A program made the translations under genes and the position numbers. Shown here piece by piece: positions 33,927 through 45,033 of a stretch of DNA of 64,000 nucleotides (positions within the stretch are counted from its first letter, which is position 1; every line of letters starts with the position of its first letter). Below the pieces are notes generated by a model. It ran no database searches. It saw nothing but the letters and a program-made list of their open reading frames with translations, and was not told the origin of the DNA. This stretch comes from Adiantum capillus-veneris. Its lineage: Eukaryota; Streptophyta; Polypodiopsida; Polypodiales; Pteridaceae. Where the stretch lies: assembly GCA_014529385.2 (NCBI GenBank), contig CM043946.1, forward strand, positions 40,245,558 through 40,309,557, in the 5' to 3' direction.

Positions 33927-34161
33927 CTTTAGATGTTGTAGATGACCGTCGAGTCTCATCTTCGGCAAAAAGAGGCCCAGGCTTAAATGAAGTTTCCACA
34001 GACACAACAGGTTTCTCCCTCTCCACAAAGGAGGCCCCCTTTCTAGCCCTCGTATTTGGGGTGTCAATGTTCCGAGGGGATTTTGTATCCATTGTCCTCT
34101 TCTTCTTCTTCCCATTGTCCGGTGACGCTTTGACTGCTGATTTCCTCGCTGGCGTTCTCAT
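33927..34161 (-). pseudogene. Basic N-terminal exon of the minus-strand RING/phosphatase gene
   Basis: Start taken at ATG 34,161-34,159, just after a possible acceptor (CTCACAATCAG). The product begins MRTPARKSAVKASPDNGKKK, very basic and like a nuclear localisation region, and ends near ETRRSSTTSK at donor AAAG/GTAGGT (33,927). The next exon starts at 33,382. A longer upstream frame to 34,311 lacks an ATG and I do not accept it as coding. Confidence 0.55.
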
Positions 34162-34516
34162 CTTCCTGATTGTGAGTAGCCGGGGAGCTTGTTGCTTGCA
34201 ACTGTAGTGGTTTGCAGAAGGTGTGGTAGTAAGAGAGCAAGGCGGAAGCTGGAAAATGTGTTGAGCAACTGCGCCACTCACAAACGCAGTCTGTGATGGG
34301 ACTTTTGGCACGGTTTCAAAACACCACTCGCATTACTTATTGTCCCACCCACGTTTTCTTTCACGGAAAGTTTAAATCATACAAATTTCCCTCCTACCAT
34401 TCTTTAACATAGCTGGAAAAAAAGGTTCCGTCCAAAGTGTGGACATATGTAGATGTACCAACCAGGTAGAAGCAAAATAGGTCCTTTTTTTGTACCACCA
34501 AACCATGCTTTCACCC
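34162..34516. other. Upstream of the minus-strand gene
   Basis: No gene seen. Two degenerate GTACCA words near 34,455 and 34,492 may be remnants of the transposon's right subterminal repeats. The stretch ends where homology to the family C LTR starts (~34,517), which may mark truncation of the transposon. Confidence 0.45.
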
Positions 34517-34665
34517 TTAGACTAAGTTTTATATCATATTTATGGTTTATAGATGACGGTCGTGCCTCTTAAACGTGGGGAAAAAGGCGTTGTTTATGGA
34601 TTCTAAATATGTCAATGGGATTTCATCTTTATGTTAGGAAACAGCTTCATTAGAATCCTAGATTT
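34517..34665 (+). mobile_element. Family C 5' LTR remnant, left part
   Basis: Matches 42,345-42,490 closely (ATATCATATTTATGG ... TAGAATCCTAGATTT). It is interrupted at GATTT by copia-1 and resumes at 39,854. Only the last ~330 bp of this LTR copy survive. Confidence 0.87.
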
Positions 34666-34944
34666 TGTTGAAGATGATGAAACAAGAAACAGAAGGAAGA
34701 CAACAACTCAGAGTAGGAAGAAGATGGAGAAGGAGAAGACACAGAGCTTGCGTACGAGATCTCTGTAGTCTCTCTCTCTCTGTATTAGAATAATAATGTA
34801 TACAAACTCAGAGCTACAAAGCTTATATGAAACCGTAAGAGATAAGGTGTCCTTTCACACCGGATGTCCAGGGGGAATAGCCCAGTGGGAGAAAAGTACC
34901 CCTGGTGAAGCGCGTATACACACTAACACTACTACATGTCTACA
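34666..34944 (-). repeat. Copia-1 3' LTR
   Basis: 279 bp, TGTTGAAGATG...CATGTCTACA. It contains a CT run (34,769-34,783) and, on the minus strand, a CATATAAGC TATA-like box just upstream of it. Confidence 0.93.
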
Positions 34945-34990
34945 AATCCCCCCTGTAGTGATTGTGTGAATCCGACAAGGTAGCAGATCA

Positions 34991-37900
34991 TCATGTGTAT
35001 GAGAGTAAGCCCAAAGCTTTTCGGAAAGCTTCAAAATTTTCTCGTGATAACGCCTTCGTAAATAGATCTGCAATGTTATCCTGTGTAGGACAGTAAGTTA
35101 GTGTGATCTCCCCTGCATGTAGCCTTTCCCTGACATAGTGGTAGTGAACCTCTATGTGCTTTGTTCTTGCATGAAATACTGGATTCCTTGCAACTCCCAT
35201 AGCACTCTGACTGTGAGTGAAAATGGTAGTGGGTGCCTATTGACACTCACAAAGATCTGCCAATAACCTACGTATCCATACACAATCAACTGTTGCCGTG
35301 AAAGCTGCCCTGTACTCAGCTTCACAAGTTGATGTAGCCACTGTGGGTTGCTTCTTGCTTAGCCAAGATATACATGCATTTCCCAAGAAAAAACAATTGC
35401 CACTTGTGGAATGTCGTGTGTCAAAATCACCAGCCCAATCTGAATCGCTGTAACCAAGAAGCTGCATAGAACTGTGCTTTCCATACATATCCCCCCTTGG
35501 AAAGAACATGGCAAGATTAGGGGTACCTGAAAGGTAACGAAGTATGCGCTTCACAGCCTGCCAATGATGCATACCTGGGCTGTGCATAAATCTGCTTGCT
35601 TGTGAAACCCCAAATTGAATGTCTGGACGAGTGTTGCCTGCCAAATATATCAAGCAACCAACGGCTGCTGCATAAGTATGTACATCAAAAGGTTCTCTAG
35701 CATCGTGCATGCTCAACTTTGATCCAGTTTCTACGGGTGTAGAGATTGGCTTACAATTTTGCATACCAAACTTGTCCAAAATTTTATGCAAATATTTTTC
35801 CTGCAACATGTATATGCCATCCTCTGATTGCACAAACTGAATACCCAAGTAATAATGTAGCAAACCAAGATCAGACATCTCAAAGGTTTTTCTCAAAGCA
35901 TCTTTAAACGCTTCAATTTCATCTGCATTATTGCCTGTAAGAAGAATATCATCCACATAAAGTGTTAGCATAATGAGAACTCCATCTCTCTTTTTGACAT
36001 ACAAAGTACTTTCCGTTGGACTATTCTGAAATCCCTGGCCAATCAAATAAGTATGTATCTTCTCATACCATGCTCTTGGAGCCTGTTTGAGACCATACAA
36101 AGCTTTACGCAATCTACATACCTTTTGCTCTTGACCTTTTACAACAAAACCACTTGGTTGACTTACATAAAATTCTTCCTGCAAATCACCATTCAAAAAA
36201 GCAGTTTTGATATCCAACTGATGCACTTTCCAACCATGATGAGCAGTAATTGCAACTAGTGATCTAACTGTGGACGCACGAGAAGTAGGAGCAAAGGTTT
36301 CATCATAATCTATGCCTTTCTGTTGCGCATAGCCTTTTGCCACAAGCCTTGCTTTGTACCTGTCAACAGTACCATCTTGTTTCCTTTTTACCTTAAAAAC
36401 CCACTTTGTACCAATAGGCTTTTTACCTGTAGGCAAATCCACTAGATCGCATGTATGATTCTTATGAATAGAATAAATTTCTTGCTGCATAGCATCTTTC
36501 CACTGAACACACTCTAAAGCTTGTTCAAACGAATCAGGCTCATCTGCATCACAAAGAGTGCTAAAGCAAGCCAAATCTACTTGCTCTCTACCAAAAGTAG
36601 TACCAACACGTGTTTTTCGTGGCAACGGTGCATCCAACTTGCTATCCTGCAAAGTTTTCTGAACCCATTTAGGCAAGGTTCTTTCTTCCCTGAGAACTTC
36701 TTGCTCTTCACGCACAATTTCCTCTACATCATGAGGTGTCACATGCTGATCAAAAGATTGATCAAGATTATCAACCTGTTGTGATTCTTGATTCTCCACA
36801 AAAGAAGGAAGCAAACCTTCAAATACATCATGTGTCTGCATATGCGGTACATCAAAAGCAACCATAGGTTGAGCAGTAGTTTCTGCAAAAATTACATCAC
36901 GACTTTCAAAAATCTTGTTTGTAGGCGGATTGTAAAGTCTATAACCTTTACTTCCACTACTGTACCCCACAAATATACATTTGATTGCCTTATCATCAAG
37001 CTTCCCACATAACTGCTGAGGGATGTGAGCATAAGCAAGACAACCAAAAACTCAAAGATAACTGACTGAAGGTTTTCTGTCATACCAAGCTTCAAATGGA
37101 GTAATGGTCTTCAAGGCACGAGTAGGACACCTGTTCAAAACATGTGTTGCACAAGCAACTGCCTCCATCCATAGCTTATGAGGCAAACTCTTAGCCTTGA
37201 GCATACATCTAGCCGTCTCCATTAAAGACCTGTTCTTCCTTTCTGCAACACCATTCTGTTGTGGTGTGTATGGCATAGTGCATTGGTGTTTAATGCCTTT
37301 CTTTCCCAAAAAATCCTTAAATGCACCTGACATGTATTCACCTCCTCGATCAGTACGAAGAGTCTGTACTTTGCAACCTGTTTCATTTTCAACCATGGCG
37401 ACATAATGTTGAAAAATTGCAAACACATCTGACTTTGCTTTGAGTGGATACACCCAACAAAACCTGGAAAAGTCATCAATGAAGGTCACAAAATAAAGGC
37501 TGTTTCCTATAGATGGCGTCCTTATAGGACCACATACATCACTGTGTACAAGCTGCAACTTTCGTGTCGCTCTAACTGAACCATCCTGCGAAAATGCAAA
37601 TATGTGCATCTTTCCAAGAACGCAACATTCACATACATGTCTTGGTGGCATATCCAATAAAGACAAATCATGCACCATATTATGACGTTGTAAAGTCATC
37701 AAACTGCCATAACTAACATGCCCAAATCTAGCATGCCACAACTCAGCATCCTGCATGGCCCGAGTCTTTGTTTCTGCAATACATACCTGAATCTGCTTTT
37801 CATAACGATCTAGCACAAATAGTCCATTTTCCAGCGTACCTATAGTGATAAGAGAATAACCATTCTCTGGATCTCGTACAACACATCTGTCATCCTCAAA

Positions 37901-39172
37901 AATGACCCGAAGACCATTTTTTGCAAGAGAGGATACAGACAACAAATTCTTCTTGATCCCTGGAACATATAAGACATCTGGCAAGCATAAATCTGAACCA
38001 TCTGAAATGGTAATCAAAATCTTACCAACGCCTTTGATTGGATAAGAAGCATTATTTGCACATGTCACCTTCTTTCCTTCTGGAGCTGCATCCAATGAAC
38101 AAAACAAATCCTTCCTTGAAGTAATATGCCTGGATGCACCACTATCAAAGTACCAAATCATTTGTGTCTTGTCAACACTGTAAGCAAAAAAATCTGAACA
38201 TACTACAAAAGCATAAGAATCCTGCACAAAGTTTGCAGACTCTTCTTTAGCTATAGAAGAATCACCAGAAGCTGAAACAACCAAACTTGACTCTTTCTTC
38301 TTTTCTTTAGCAATTCGCTTTTTACACTCACTAATGTAGTGACCAGGTTTCTTGCAGTAGTGACATTTACCTTTCTTCTTAGACTTGTCGGAATCACCTT
38401 TAGACTTCTCTGAAGATTGTCTTGCACTAGACTTGGAGTAATGAGCACTCTCTTTACCCTTGTTTTTGTTCTGTACAACAAGAGCATGATCCATACCATC
38501 CACCTGTAAAGACTTGTTCTTACGTGATTGATTCTCCTGCAATAGCAAAGCCACTAACTCTTCAAAATGAAGAGGCTCAGGATTAGCTCGCAAAGACAGA
38601 GTCAAAGAAGTCTGAAAAGTCAAATAAGATGGTGGTAGTGAATTGAGTGTTTTGGAAACCAAGTCCTTCTCTGGAATCACTTCATCAATGCTAAGCAATT
38701 GCTCTTTAAGATCCCTGATTTTTATAAGATGCTCGACAATATCGTCACCTTCGTCCATCTGTATTTTGTCAAGTTGTTTCTTCAAAAACTCTATTCTGGC
38801 AGCGTTTCTTCCTCCAAACATAGCTTGCAGAGTGTTCCAAGCATCCTCAGAAGTTCTTCAAGATCTGATATGTGGTGTGATTGTCCTCTTTATGGTTAAG
38901 GCAATCACAGCCATAGCTTGTGCATCTTTAGTATTCCATCTCTTTTGCTCTGGAGTGACTTGTGAGGGTCCTGCACCAACAGTTGCACCACGACCAGGCG
39001 TGGTAGGTGCAATGCTACCTGAACGAACTTCATCTCCAGATACATAATCCCACAATCCTTTACCAACCAAAACATTTTTGGCCATAAAAGACCAAAGAGA
39101 ATAGTTGTTACCATCCAATTTGTCTTCGGATGTAAACGCACCAAAAATCTCTTTCTCCGTAGATTGAGCCAT
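34991..39172 (-). pseudogene. Copia-1 gag-pol polyprotein
   Basis: One frame of about 1,393 codons from ATG 39,172. Order: gag; zinc knuckle CHYCKKPGHYISEC; protease WYFDSGASRHIT; integrase with HSDVCGPI, TDRGGEY and PQQNGVAERKN (D, D, E intact); copia RT with LDIKTAFLNGDL and LYVDDILL; RNase H with DSDWAGD and CEAEYRA, ending ADLFTKAL. Only three in-frame stops interrupt it: TGA near 38,858, TGA near 37,052 (a CGA-to-TGA change is likely) and TAG 35,237-35,239. The order PR-INT-RT-RNH is the copia diagnostic. It would have been active recently. Confidence 0.95.
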
Positions 39173-39571
39173 ACTGTGGATGCACACAAGAGAGAAAAAG
39201 AACCTCCAAGAGATTCAAAAATCTCCTCTCCAATGCAAGCAAAACTCTACACAAAATCTTAGCACAAAGCTAAGACAAGCTGCCTTACAAAAGAACTGTT
39301 TACCTGAAGAAAATCTGTCAAAAAGCACACCCTCTTGATCTAAATGCCTCCGAAAAGTAACTTCTGCTACGCTGCTCAGAACAAAATTCTGAGGGCTTGA
39401 ACGGCTTCGAAAGGGGGGTAAAACAACAGGTCATCTGTTCAGAATACTCCCGGAACGTCGAGGATGCTCCCACGAGCAAATTTTCCGAAAACTGCTTGAA
39501 AACTGCGATTGCGCGCGCGGACACGAAAACGCAAGGAGAGGCTTTGGAAATCACCTCGCTTTGATACCAAT
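39173..39571 (-). other. Copia-1 leader and primer-binding site
   Basis: Untranslated leader between the 5' LTR and gag. The primer site (minus strand TGGTATCAAAGCGAGG) sits against the LTR. No ORF of note. Confidence 0.88.
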
Positions 39572-39848
39572 TGTTGAAGATGATGAAACAGGAAACAGAA
39601 GGAAGACAACAACTCAGAGTAGGAAGAAGATGGAGAAGGAGAAGACACAGAGCTTGCGTACGAGATCTCTGTAGTCTCTCTCTCTGTATTAGAATGATAG
39701 TGTATACAAACTCAGAGCTACAAAGCTTATATGAAACCCTAAGAGATAAGGTGTCCTTTCACACCGGATGTCCAGGGGGAAAAACCCAGTGGGAGAAAAG
39801 TGCCCCTGGTGAAGCGCGTATACACACTAACACTACTACATGTCTACA
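39572..39848 (-). repeat. Copia-1 5' LTR
   Basis: 277 bp, same ends as the left LTR; promoter orientation leftwards. Shorter CT run than its partner. Confidence 0.93.
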
Positions 39849-39853
39849 GATTT

Positions 39854-40038
39854 ATCGACCTGGCTTGTGGCGTATGTCCCTTATAACCACGTAAATGGTG
39901 GATAGAGGACTTCCTCTCTACCGTTGCTCGTATCTTTACTTTTTGGAAACAAAGTAGGGTGTTGTCAATGAAAAAGGAGAATAAAGGAAGACCATCTATC
40001 AAAGTCGACCCAATCTTCTCGGGGTTGGGGACCTCACA
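39854..40038 (+). mobile_element. Family C 5' LTR remnant, right part
   Basis: Resumes family C LTR sequence (ATCGACCTGGCTTGTGG ... GGGGACCTCACA) after copia-1. It is followed by ATTGGTATCAGCGC, a methionine-tRNA primer-binding site, which sets the LTR end at 40,038. Confidence 0.9.
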
Positions 40039-40600
40039 ATTGGTATCAGCGCATAGGTTAAAAATCTTTAGTTGGCTACTTCAAGCTTCCTCATGTGTAT
40101 GGTTTTCTATACCCATTACGAGACTCACAGATATATTACAATATGCCGATTGATGTGTCTCATAGTTATGGTTGAAACCTCTATTATGTTTGCTCTTGAA
40201 GAGATCTTTTCTAGACCTCTATATGACATTTTGATGACTTTATGATTAGAAGATTGAGCTGTTTTCTACAAAGAAATTGTTTGACTGGTTAAGTCATGTA
40301 AGTGAGTTTTTTGTGTGGATTGAATGAGCCATAACTGGTTAAGTCATGTGATTAAGATAAGTCATGACTAAGTATTGATGGACTGGTTAAGTTAAGATTG
40401 GTTAGATCATGTGATTGAGTTTTAATGAATCGAATAAGTGAGGATTGATTAAGTTATACGATTGAGCTTTTAGTGGACTGGATAAGTCTAAGTTTGGAAA
40501 TCACCCTTTTTAACATAATGATGGTCGCTAGTAATTAGAGTAGGAGTATCCTCACTTTTCCCCAAGATGAGGACATCTAGAATCCTTAAGTTGGGAAGAT
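40039..40600 (+). mobile_element. Near-empty internal region of family C element
   Basis: About 560 bp between the primer-binding site (40,040-40,053) and a purine-rich tract (AAGTTGGGAAGAT, 40,588-40,600). It has no gag or pol, so the element is an internally deleted or non-autonomous LTR retrotransposon. It includes loose repeats of GACTGGTTAAGTCATG. Confidence 0.75.
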
Positions 40601-41041
40601 TGTAATGTACCCAACATTTATCCATATAAGTCATTTTAGTTATTTTGCAAAGTAATTGAGATTCTCAATTTTGTGAGTCATCATGAGTTTATCAGAGCAA
40701 TCGGATTAAAAATCGGGTTCGGAATCTATTTATTTATGATCTTTCTTTATGTGGAACAATAGGTTTATGTGGGAACTCAATCTATGTGGGAAGAAAAAGC
40801 TTAGAGATAGTATTTTTAGGAAAGAAAGAGAGGTGAGTCAAAATTAGGATACTTCTTTCTTTCTCTCTCTCAAGATAGAATGGGAACTTGTAAGTATAGA
40901 GCTTTTTAAAAATCGCGCATAAGATTCACGAACGTTTTAAAAAAAATAAAAAATAAGAAATTTAGAGCCGCGACGACACGCGAGCTTTTCCTTCTCCTAT
41001 TCTTGAAACCCTCTCAGTATTCTTAGCACTCCCCTAGGACC

Positions 41042-41050
41042 TATATAAAG
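41042..41050 (+). promoter_or_regulatory. TATA box of family C LTR
   Basis: TATATAAAG, ~440 bp into the LTR and ~155 bp upstream of the CT microsatellite. Confidence 0.7.
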
Positions 41051-41197
41051 GACTCTTCTCCACTCAATTTGAACACACACATCTACAGAAGTGGAAGCTC
41101 TCTTGCAACGACATGCTGGAGGGAGCCTCTCTCCCTTAGCCTCTCACTTTCAAGCCATCTCCATCTCCAATCGTCGACGTGCCGTCTCCTGGTTTGT

Positions 41198-41251
<54 letters not shown>

Positions 41252-41281
41252 AACACGCTTTTCTTTTCTCTTTCCGAAGCT

Positions 41282-41463
41282 ATGGCTCCGAAGCGTGTAA
41301 TGCGAAGTTCTAAGGACGCCCATGCCGTTGCACCACCAAGGAAGGTGGAAAGAAAGGTGTCTACTCCGAACATATCTCATGCGGAAGCATCAACCGAAGA
41401 AGAAGTCGAAGCCGTCCAACCTCCAACACAGGAGTTAGCCGCACGTGCTCCAAATCTAGTAAG
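41282..41463 (+). CDS. Short ORF inside the family C LTR, possible leader exon
   Basis: ATG 41,282 downstream of the LTR TATA box opens MAPKRVMRSSKDAHAV ... ELAARAPNL and runs into CTA/GTAAGAC, a good 5' splice site near 41,460. The peptide is basic then acidic, with no domain recognised. It might be the first exon of a spliced element protein, or the start of a lost gag reading frame. Coding status is uncertain. Confidence 0.35.
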
Positions 41464-41744
41464 ACAAATTTATAATTCTGCATTGCTATTCATGTTTGAC
41501 TTGGAACCCCTTAAACTGTCCGGAAATGTGATTCTATCACAAGAAACAAGCATATGTTTTCATAGATTAGTAAAAAAACTGTTTGATAAATTGTCACTGT
41601 TGTTGAATTGTTATTGCTTAATAAATTGTTATTGTTTGATAAGTGGATTCTCATTGATATGAAGAATTGATTGTTTATTTTTGAAGAATCATTTAAAGAG
41701 AAGAATTGTTGAAAGAATATCTTTTGTTCCTCGCCGGAGAGCGA

Positions 41745-42015
41745 GATGATCCCGCGGTTAACGGAGATTAAGCTGAGGTTATTGGCTCTCTTTTGTTCCT
41801 TACGGTTAGCAGGATGTCCCGCGGTTAGCGGAATGCCTGGAGGTTAGCAAGATGCCTCGTGATTAGCGGGATGTCTCATGGATAGCGGGATGCCTTGCAG
41901 TTAGCAAGATGCCTCGCGGTTAGCGAGATGGAAAGGTTGCGCAATTCGCGGCTAGCGAATAAATCCTTTGCAAAGGCTCTGTTGGTTAGACAGAGGAAGT
42001 CCGCAGGTAGCGGCA
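41745..42015 (+). repeat. Degenerate ~25-bp repeats in family C LTR
   Basis: About ten variants of GCGGTTAGCGGGATGCCTC, probably within the transcribed part of the LTR. Confidence 0.8.
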
Positions 42016-43050
42016 AACTCATGAGCAATTAGAAAAGTTGTTTTTGTTGAAATATAGGTTTGTCTTCATTAGACCTTGTTTGAATTGTTTTGGTATTGTT
42101 TGAAGGGCTGTATAAAAGAACCTGTGTTTGGAATTAATTAAGGAACAGTGTTTGTATATGTAAAACAGTGTGCGTGTGGGGTGGAAAGTGGGGGCTGGCT
42201 CAGGTTTCCAATCAAGGATGGGTGGTCTCGATTAGTCGAGAAACTCTCCACTCCCTCTTATTAAGAGAAGTAAAATTAGAGACTCATTGTGCCAAGAGTC
42301 GAGATGGCCCAAATCTACGTGACATAAAATTACTATTTAGTTTAGAATAAGTCATATCATATTTATGGTTTATGGATGACGATCGTGCCTCTTAAACGTG
42401 GGGAAAAAGGCGTTGTTTATGGATTCTAAATATGTCAATGGGATTTCATCTTTATGTTAGGAAACAGCTTCATTAGAATCCTAGATTTATCGACCTGGCT
42501 TGTGGCGTATGACCCTTATAACCACGTAAACGGTGGATAGAGGACTTCCTCTCTTCTGTTGCTCGTATCTTTACTTTGTGGAAATAGAGGAGGGTGTCGT
42601 CAATGGAAAAGGAGAATAAAGGAAGACCATCTATCAAAGTCGCCCCAATCTTCTCGGGGTTGGGGACCTCACACTAGCAGACCTAGGAGAAGAGTCCAAA
42701 CCTGTTTTCATTGCCCAAGATCTGACAGAGACTGAAGAGTGTGTACTTAAAGAACTTCTCAATGAATTCAGGGATATGTTTGTTTGGACATATCATGATA
42801 TGAAAGGTGTCTCACCTTCCATGGTGCAACACAGAATCCCCATGGATAGCATGGGTAAACCAATTCAGCAACGACCCTACCCAATGAATCCTAAATATGC
42901 AAAGATCTTTTCAGAAGAGATTGAAAAGCTTGTGAAATGCGGATTCATATACCCTATTGAGCACTCAGAATGGGTGTCTCCAATAATGATTGTGCCAAAA
43001 AAGAATGGGAAACTTAGAGTATGCGTGGATCTCAAGAAGGTCAATGCCGC

Positions 43051-43290
43051 CACTAGGAGGGACCATTACCCCTTGCCATATTCAGAACATGTGCTTGAAA
43101 GAGTTGCTGGGAAGGAAGCTTATAGATTTTTAGATGGGTACTCTGACTACAATCAAATCACCATTACCACCACTAGGAGGGACCATTACCCCTTGCCATA
43201 TTCAGAACATGTGCTTGAAAGAGTTGCAGGGAAGGAAGCTTATAGATTTTTAGATGGGTACTCTGGCTACAATCAAATCACAATTGTGCT
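43051..43290 (+). repeat. In-frame 120-bp tandem duplication in RT
   Basis: CACTAGGAGGGACCATTACC starts at 43,051 and again at 43,171. The unit is 40 codons and contains FLDGYS, the strand with the first catalytic Asp. Copies differ at a few bases (GACTAC against GGCTAC). Confidence 0.95.
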
Positions 43291-43357
43291 AGAGGACCAG
43301 GCTAAAACAACCTTTATAACCGAATTTGGAGTGTTTGCATTTCGTGTTATGGCTTTT

Positions 43358-43818
43358 GGCATTAGGAAGAGGATGGGGTGTAGGAGGGCCTCTTTATTTG
43401 CCATGAGCTTATGGAGGTGATTAACATTTTGGCGTATAGGTATACGCCATGTGTGCAAGAATGGTGGGTGTGTAAGAGTGGTCAAAGGATGCACTTTTGT
43501 TTCCAAAAAGGAGGTGGAAAGTTTTATGATTTTTGTCCTTCCATAACTCCCACTTGTGATCTTCGATTTGAGCGAAGATCATAGATCTACAATCTATGCG
43601 TCGAGCTCTCTCCATAGATATGCTACATCATATGGTTTTACCCGCCGCTAGATTTTAAATTCCATTTTGGGAGGAAACCTTGAATTTAGATAAACTAGCC
43701 GTTTTGCCTGTTTGAATTCAAAAGCTGTATTTTGATTGCTTTCTTAATACTAAAGGTCTGACTTCCTTAAACTACCAAATAAAGAGGCCCTCCTAGACCC
43801 CATTCTCTTCCTAATGCC
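43358..43818. mobile_element. 461-bp insertion with ~43-bp terminal inverted repeats
   Basis: Left end GGCATTAGGAAGAGGATGGG...CCTCTTTATTTG, right end its reverse complement with two mismatches. It splits the RT motif ...MAFG/LTNAPTTF. No ORF of note, so it is MITE-like. A clean target-site duplication could not be resolved from the flanks. Confidence 0.78.
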
Positions 43819-45033
43819 TTAACCAATGCCCCCACTACCTTTCAAAGGTTAATAAACACTGGTTTTAGAGAATATGTGAGGGAGTTTTGTGAAGCTTTCT
43901 TAGATGACCTTTGTGCTTATTCCTCTTGAAAAGAACATCTATCATGCTTACAAAAAGTGTTTGAGAAGTGCAGATTGTATCGCATCTCCTTAAACCCTTT
44001 CAAATACCAATTTTGGGTTAAACATGGAGTCATTTTAGGGCATATAGTGTTCAAAAATGAGATTTCCAAAGATGAGAGCAAAATTAAAGCCATTGCTGAA
44101 TTTCCACCACCTACAAACTATAAAGGAGTACAAAGGTTCATGAGCCATGTTGGTTATTACCGACGGTTTATTTTAAATTTTACTGAGATATCTCGTTCTT
44201 TGTATAAGCTTCTTATTGAGTTCCACTGGACCGCGGAGTGTGACCATGCTTATGAGTCATTGAAAAAGACCTTGACTAGCACTCCTATTCTATGAGTGCT
44301 CGATTGGAATGTAATTTTTCATGTGCATATTGATGCATCAAACTTTGCTATTGGGTGTGTTCTAGCTCAACCAGGAGAACATAACTTGGACTACCCCATT
44401 AGCTTTGCAAGTCGTCAATTGAATGATGCCGAGAGAAATTACACCACTCTAGAGCGAGAAGGTTTAGGTATGATTTATGTAGTGAAGAAATTTCCCTACT
44501 ACCTTTTGGCCAACAAGTTTGTTTTCTATGCTGATCATCAAGCCTTGTTGTATCTAGTAAATAAACCTTGTTCCACGGGAAGAATTACACGATGGTTGTT
44601 AATTCTCCTTGAGTTTGAGTTTACCGTTTTGGTGAGACCTGGTAAAAGACATGTCATGGAGGATCATTTGTCTCGCATAACCAATGGTGAAGCCGCTACT
44701 GGAGTTGATGATGAATTTCTCGATACTTATCTATTCCTAGTCAAAACCATATCTAAATGGAGTGAGAAGATTGTGAACTTTCTAGTAAATGGTTTTCCAT
44801 CCAAAGAGCTTTGTAAAGACATAGCTCAAAAACTGTTAAAAGAGTTTGAACCTTATTCTCTCATTGCAAGAACTCTCTACAGGCTAGGGAAGGATGATAT
44901 TCTTAGACGTTGTGCCCGTGAGGATGAGTATTTATACATACTGCAAGAAGCCCACATGGGTATAGCTGGAGGATATTTCTCAGGGGAGCTAACAGCTAGA
45001 AAGGTGTTGCAATCAGGCTATTGGTGGCCTAAC

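Larger units (their letters stand above)
34666..39848 (-). mobile_element. Complete antisense Ty1/copia element (copia-1)
   Basis: 5183 bp bounded by two ~278-bp LTRs, with target duplication GATTT at 34,661-34,665 and 39,849-39,853. The polypurine tract lies beside the left LTR (34,945-34,960). The primer-binding site TGGTATCAAAGC, complementary to initiator methionine tRNA, lies beside the right LTR (39,555-39,571). The empty site is visible at 42,480-42,492. The LTRs differ at only a handful of positions, so insertion is fairly recent. Confidence 0.96.
40601..42673 (+). mobile_element. Family C 3' LTR (2.07 kb)
   Basis: Starts TGTAATGTACCCAACA, ends GGGGACCTCACA (TGT/ACA tips). Its last ~330 bp duplicate 34,517-34,665 plus 39,854-40,038 and provide the empty site for copia-1. 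It carries TATA box TATATAAAG (41,042), a CT run (41,201-41,246), a short ORF and a ~25-bp repeat block. It abuts the RT region of the G2 gypsy element. Confidence 0.8.
42674..45033 (+). pseudogene. G2 gypsy pol, 5' part: RT and RNase H
   Basis: Reverse transcriptase and RNase H of a second gypsy element (G2). Visible: QRPYPMNPKYAKIFSEEIEK, the KNGKLRVCVDLKKVN strand, FLDGYSGYNQI, the FLDDLCAYSS catalytic pair (L-D-D), then RNase H (VHIDASNFAIGCVLAQPGE, TTLEREGLGMIYVV, YADHQALLYL) and the start of the integrase H2C2 finger. Defects: a 120-bp in-frame duplication in RT (43,051-43,290), a 461-bp insertion (43,358-43,818), TGA near 43,927 and TGA near 44,293. Gag and protease are absent; the family C LTR abuts the left side. 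Confidence 0.92.
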
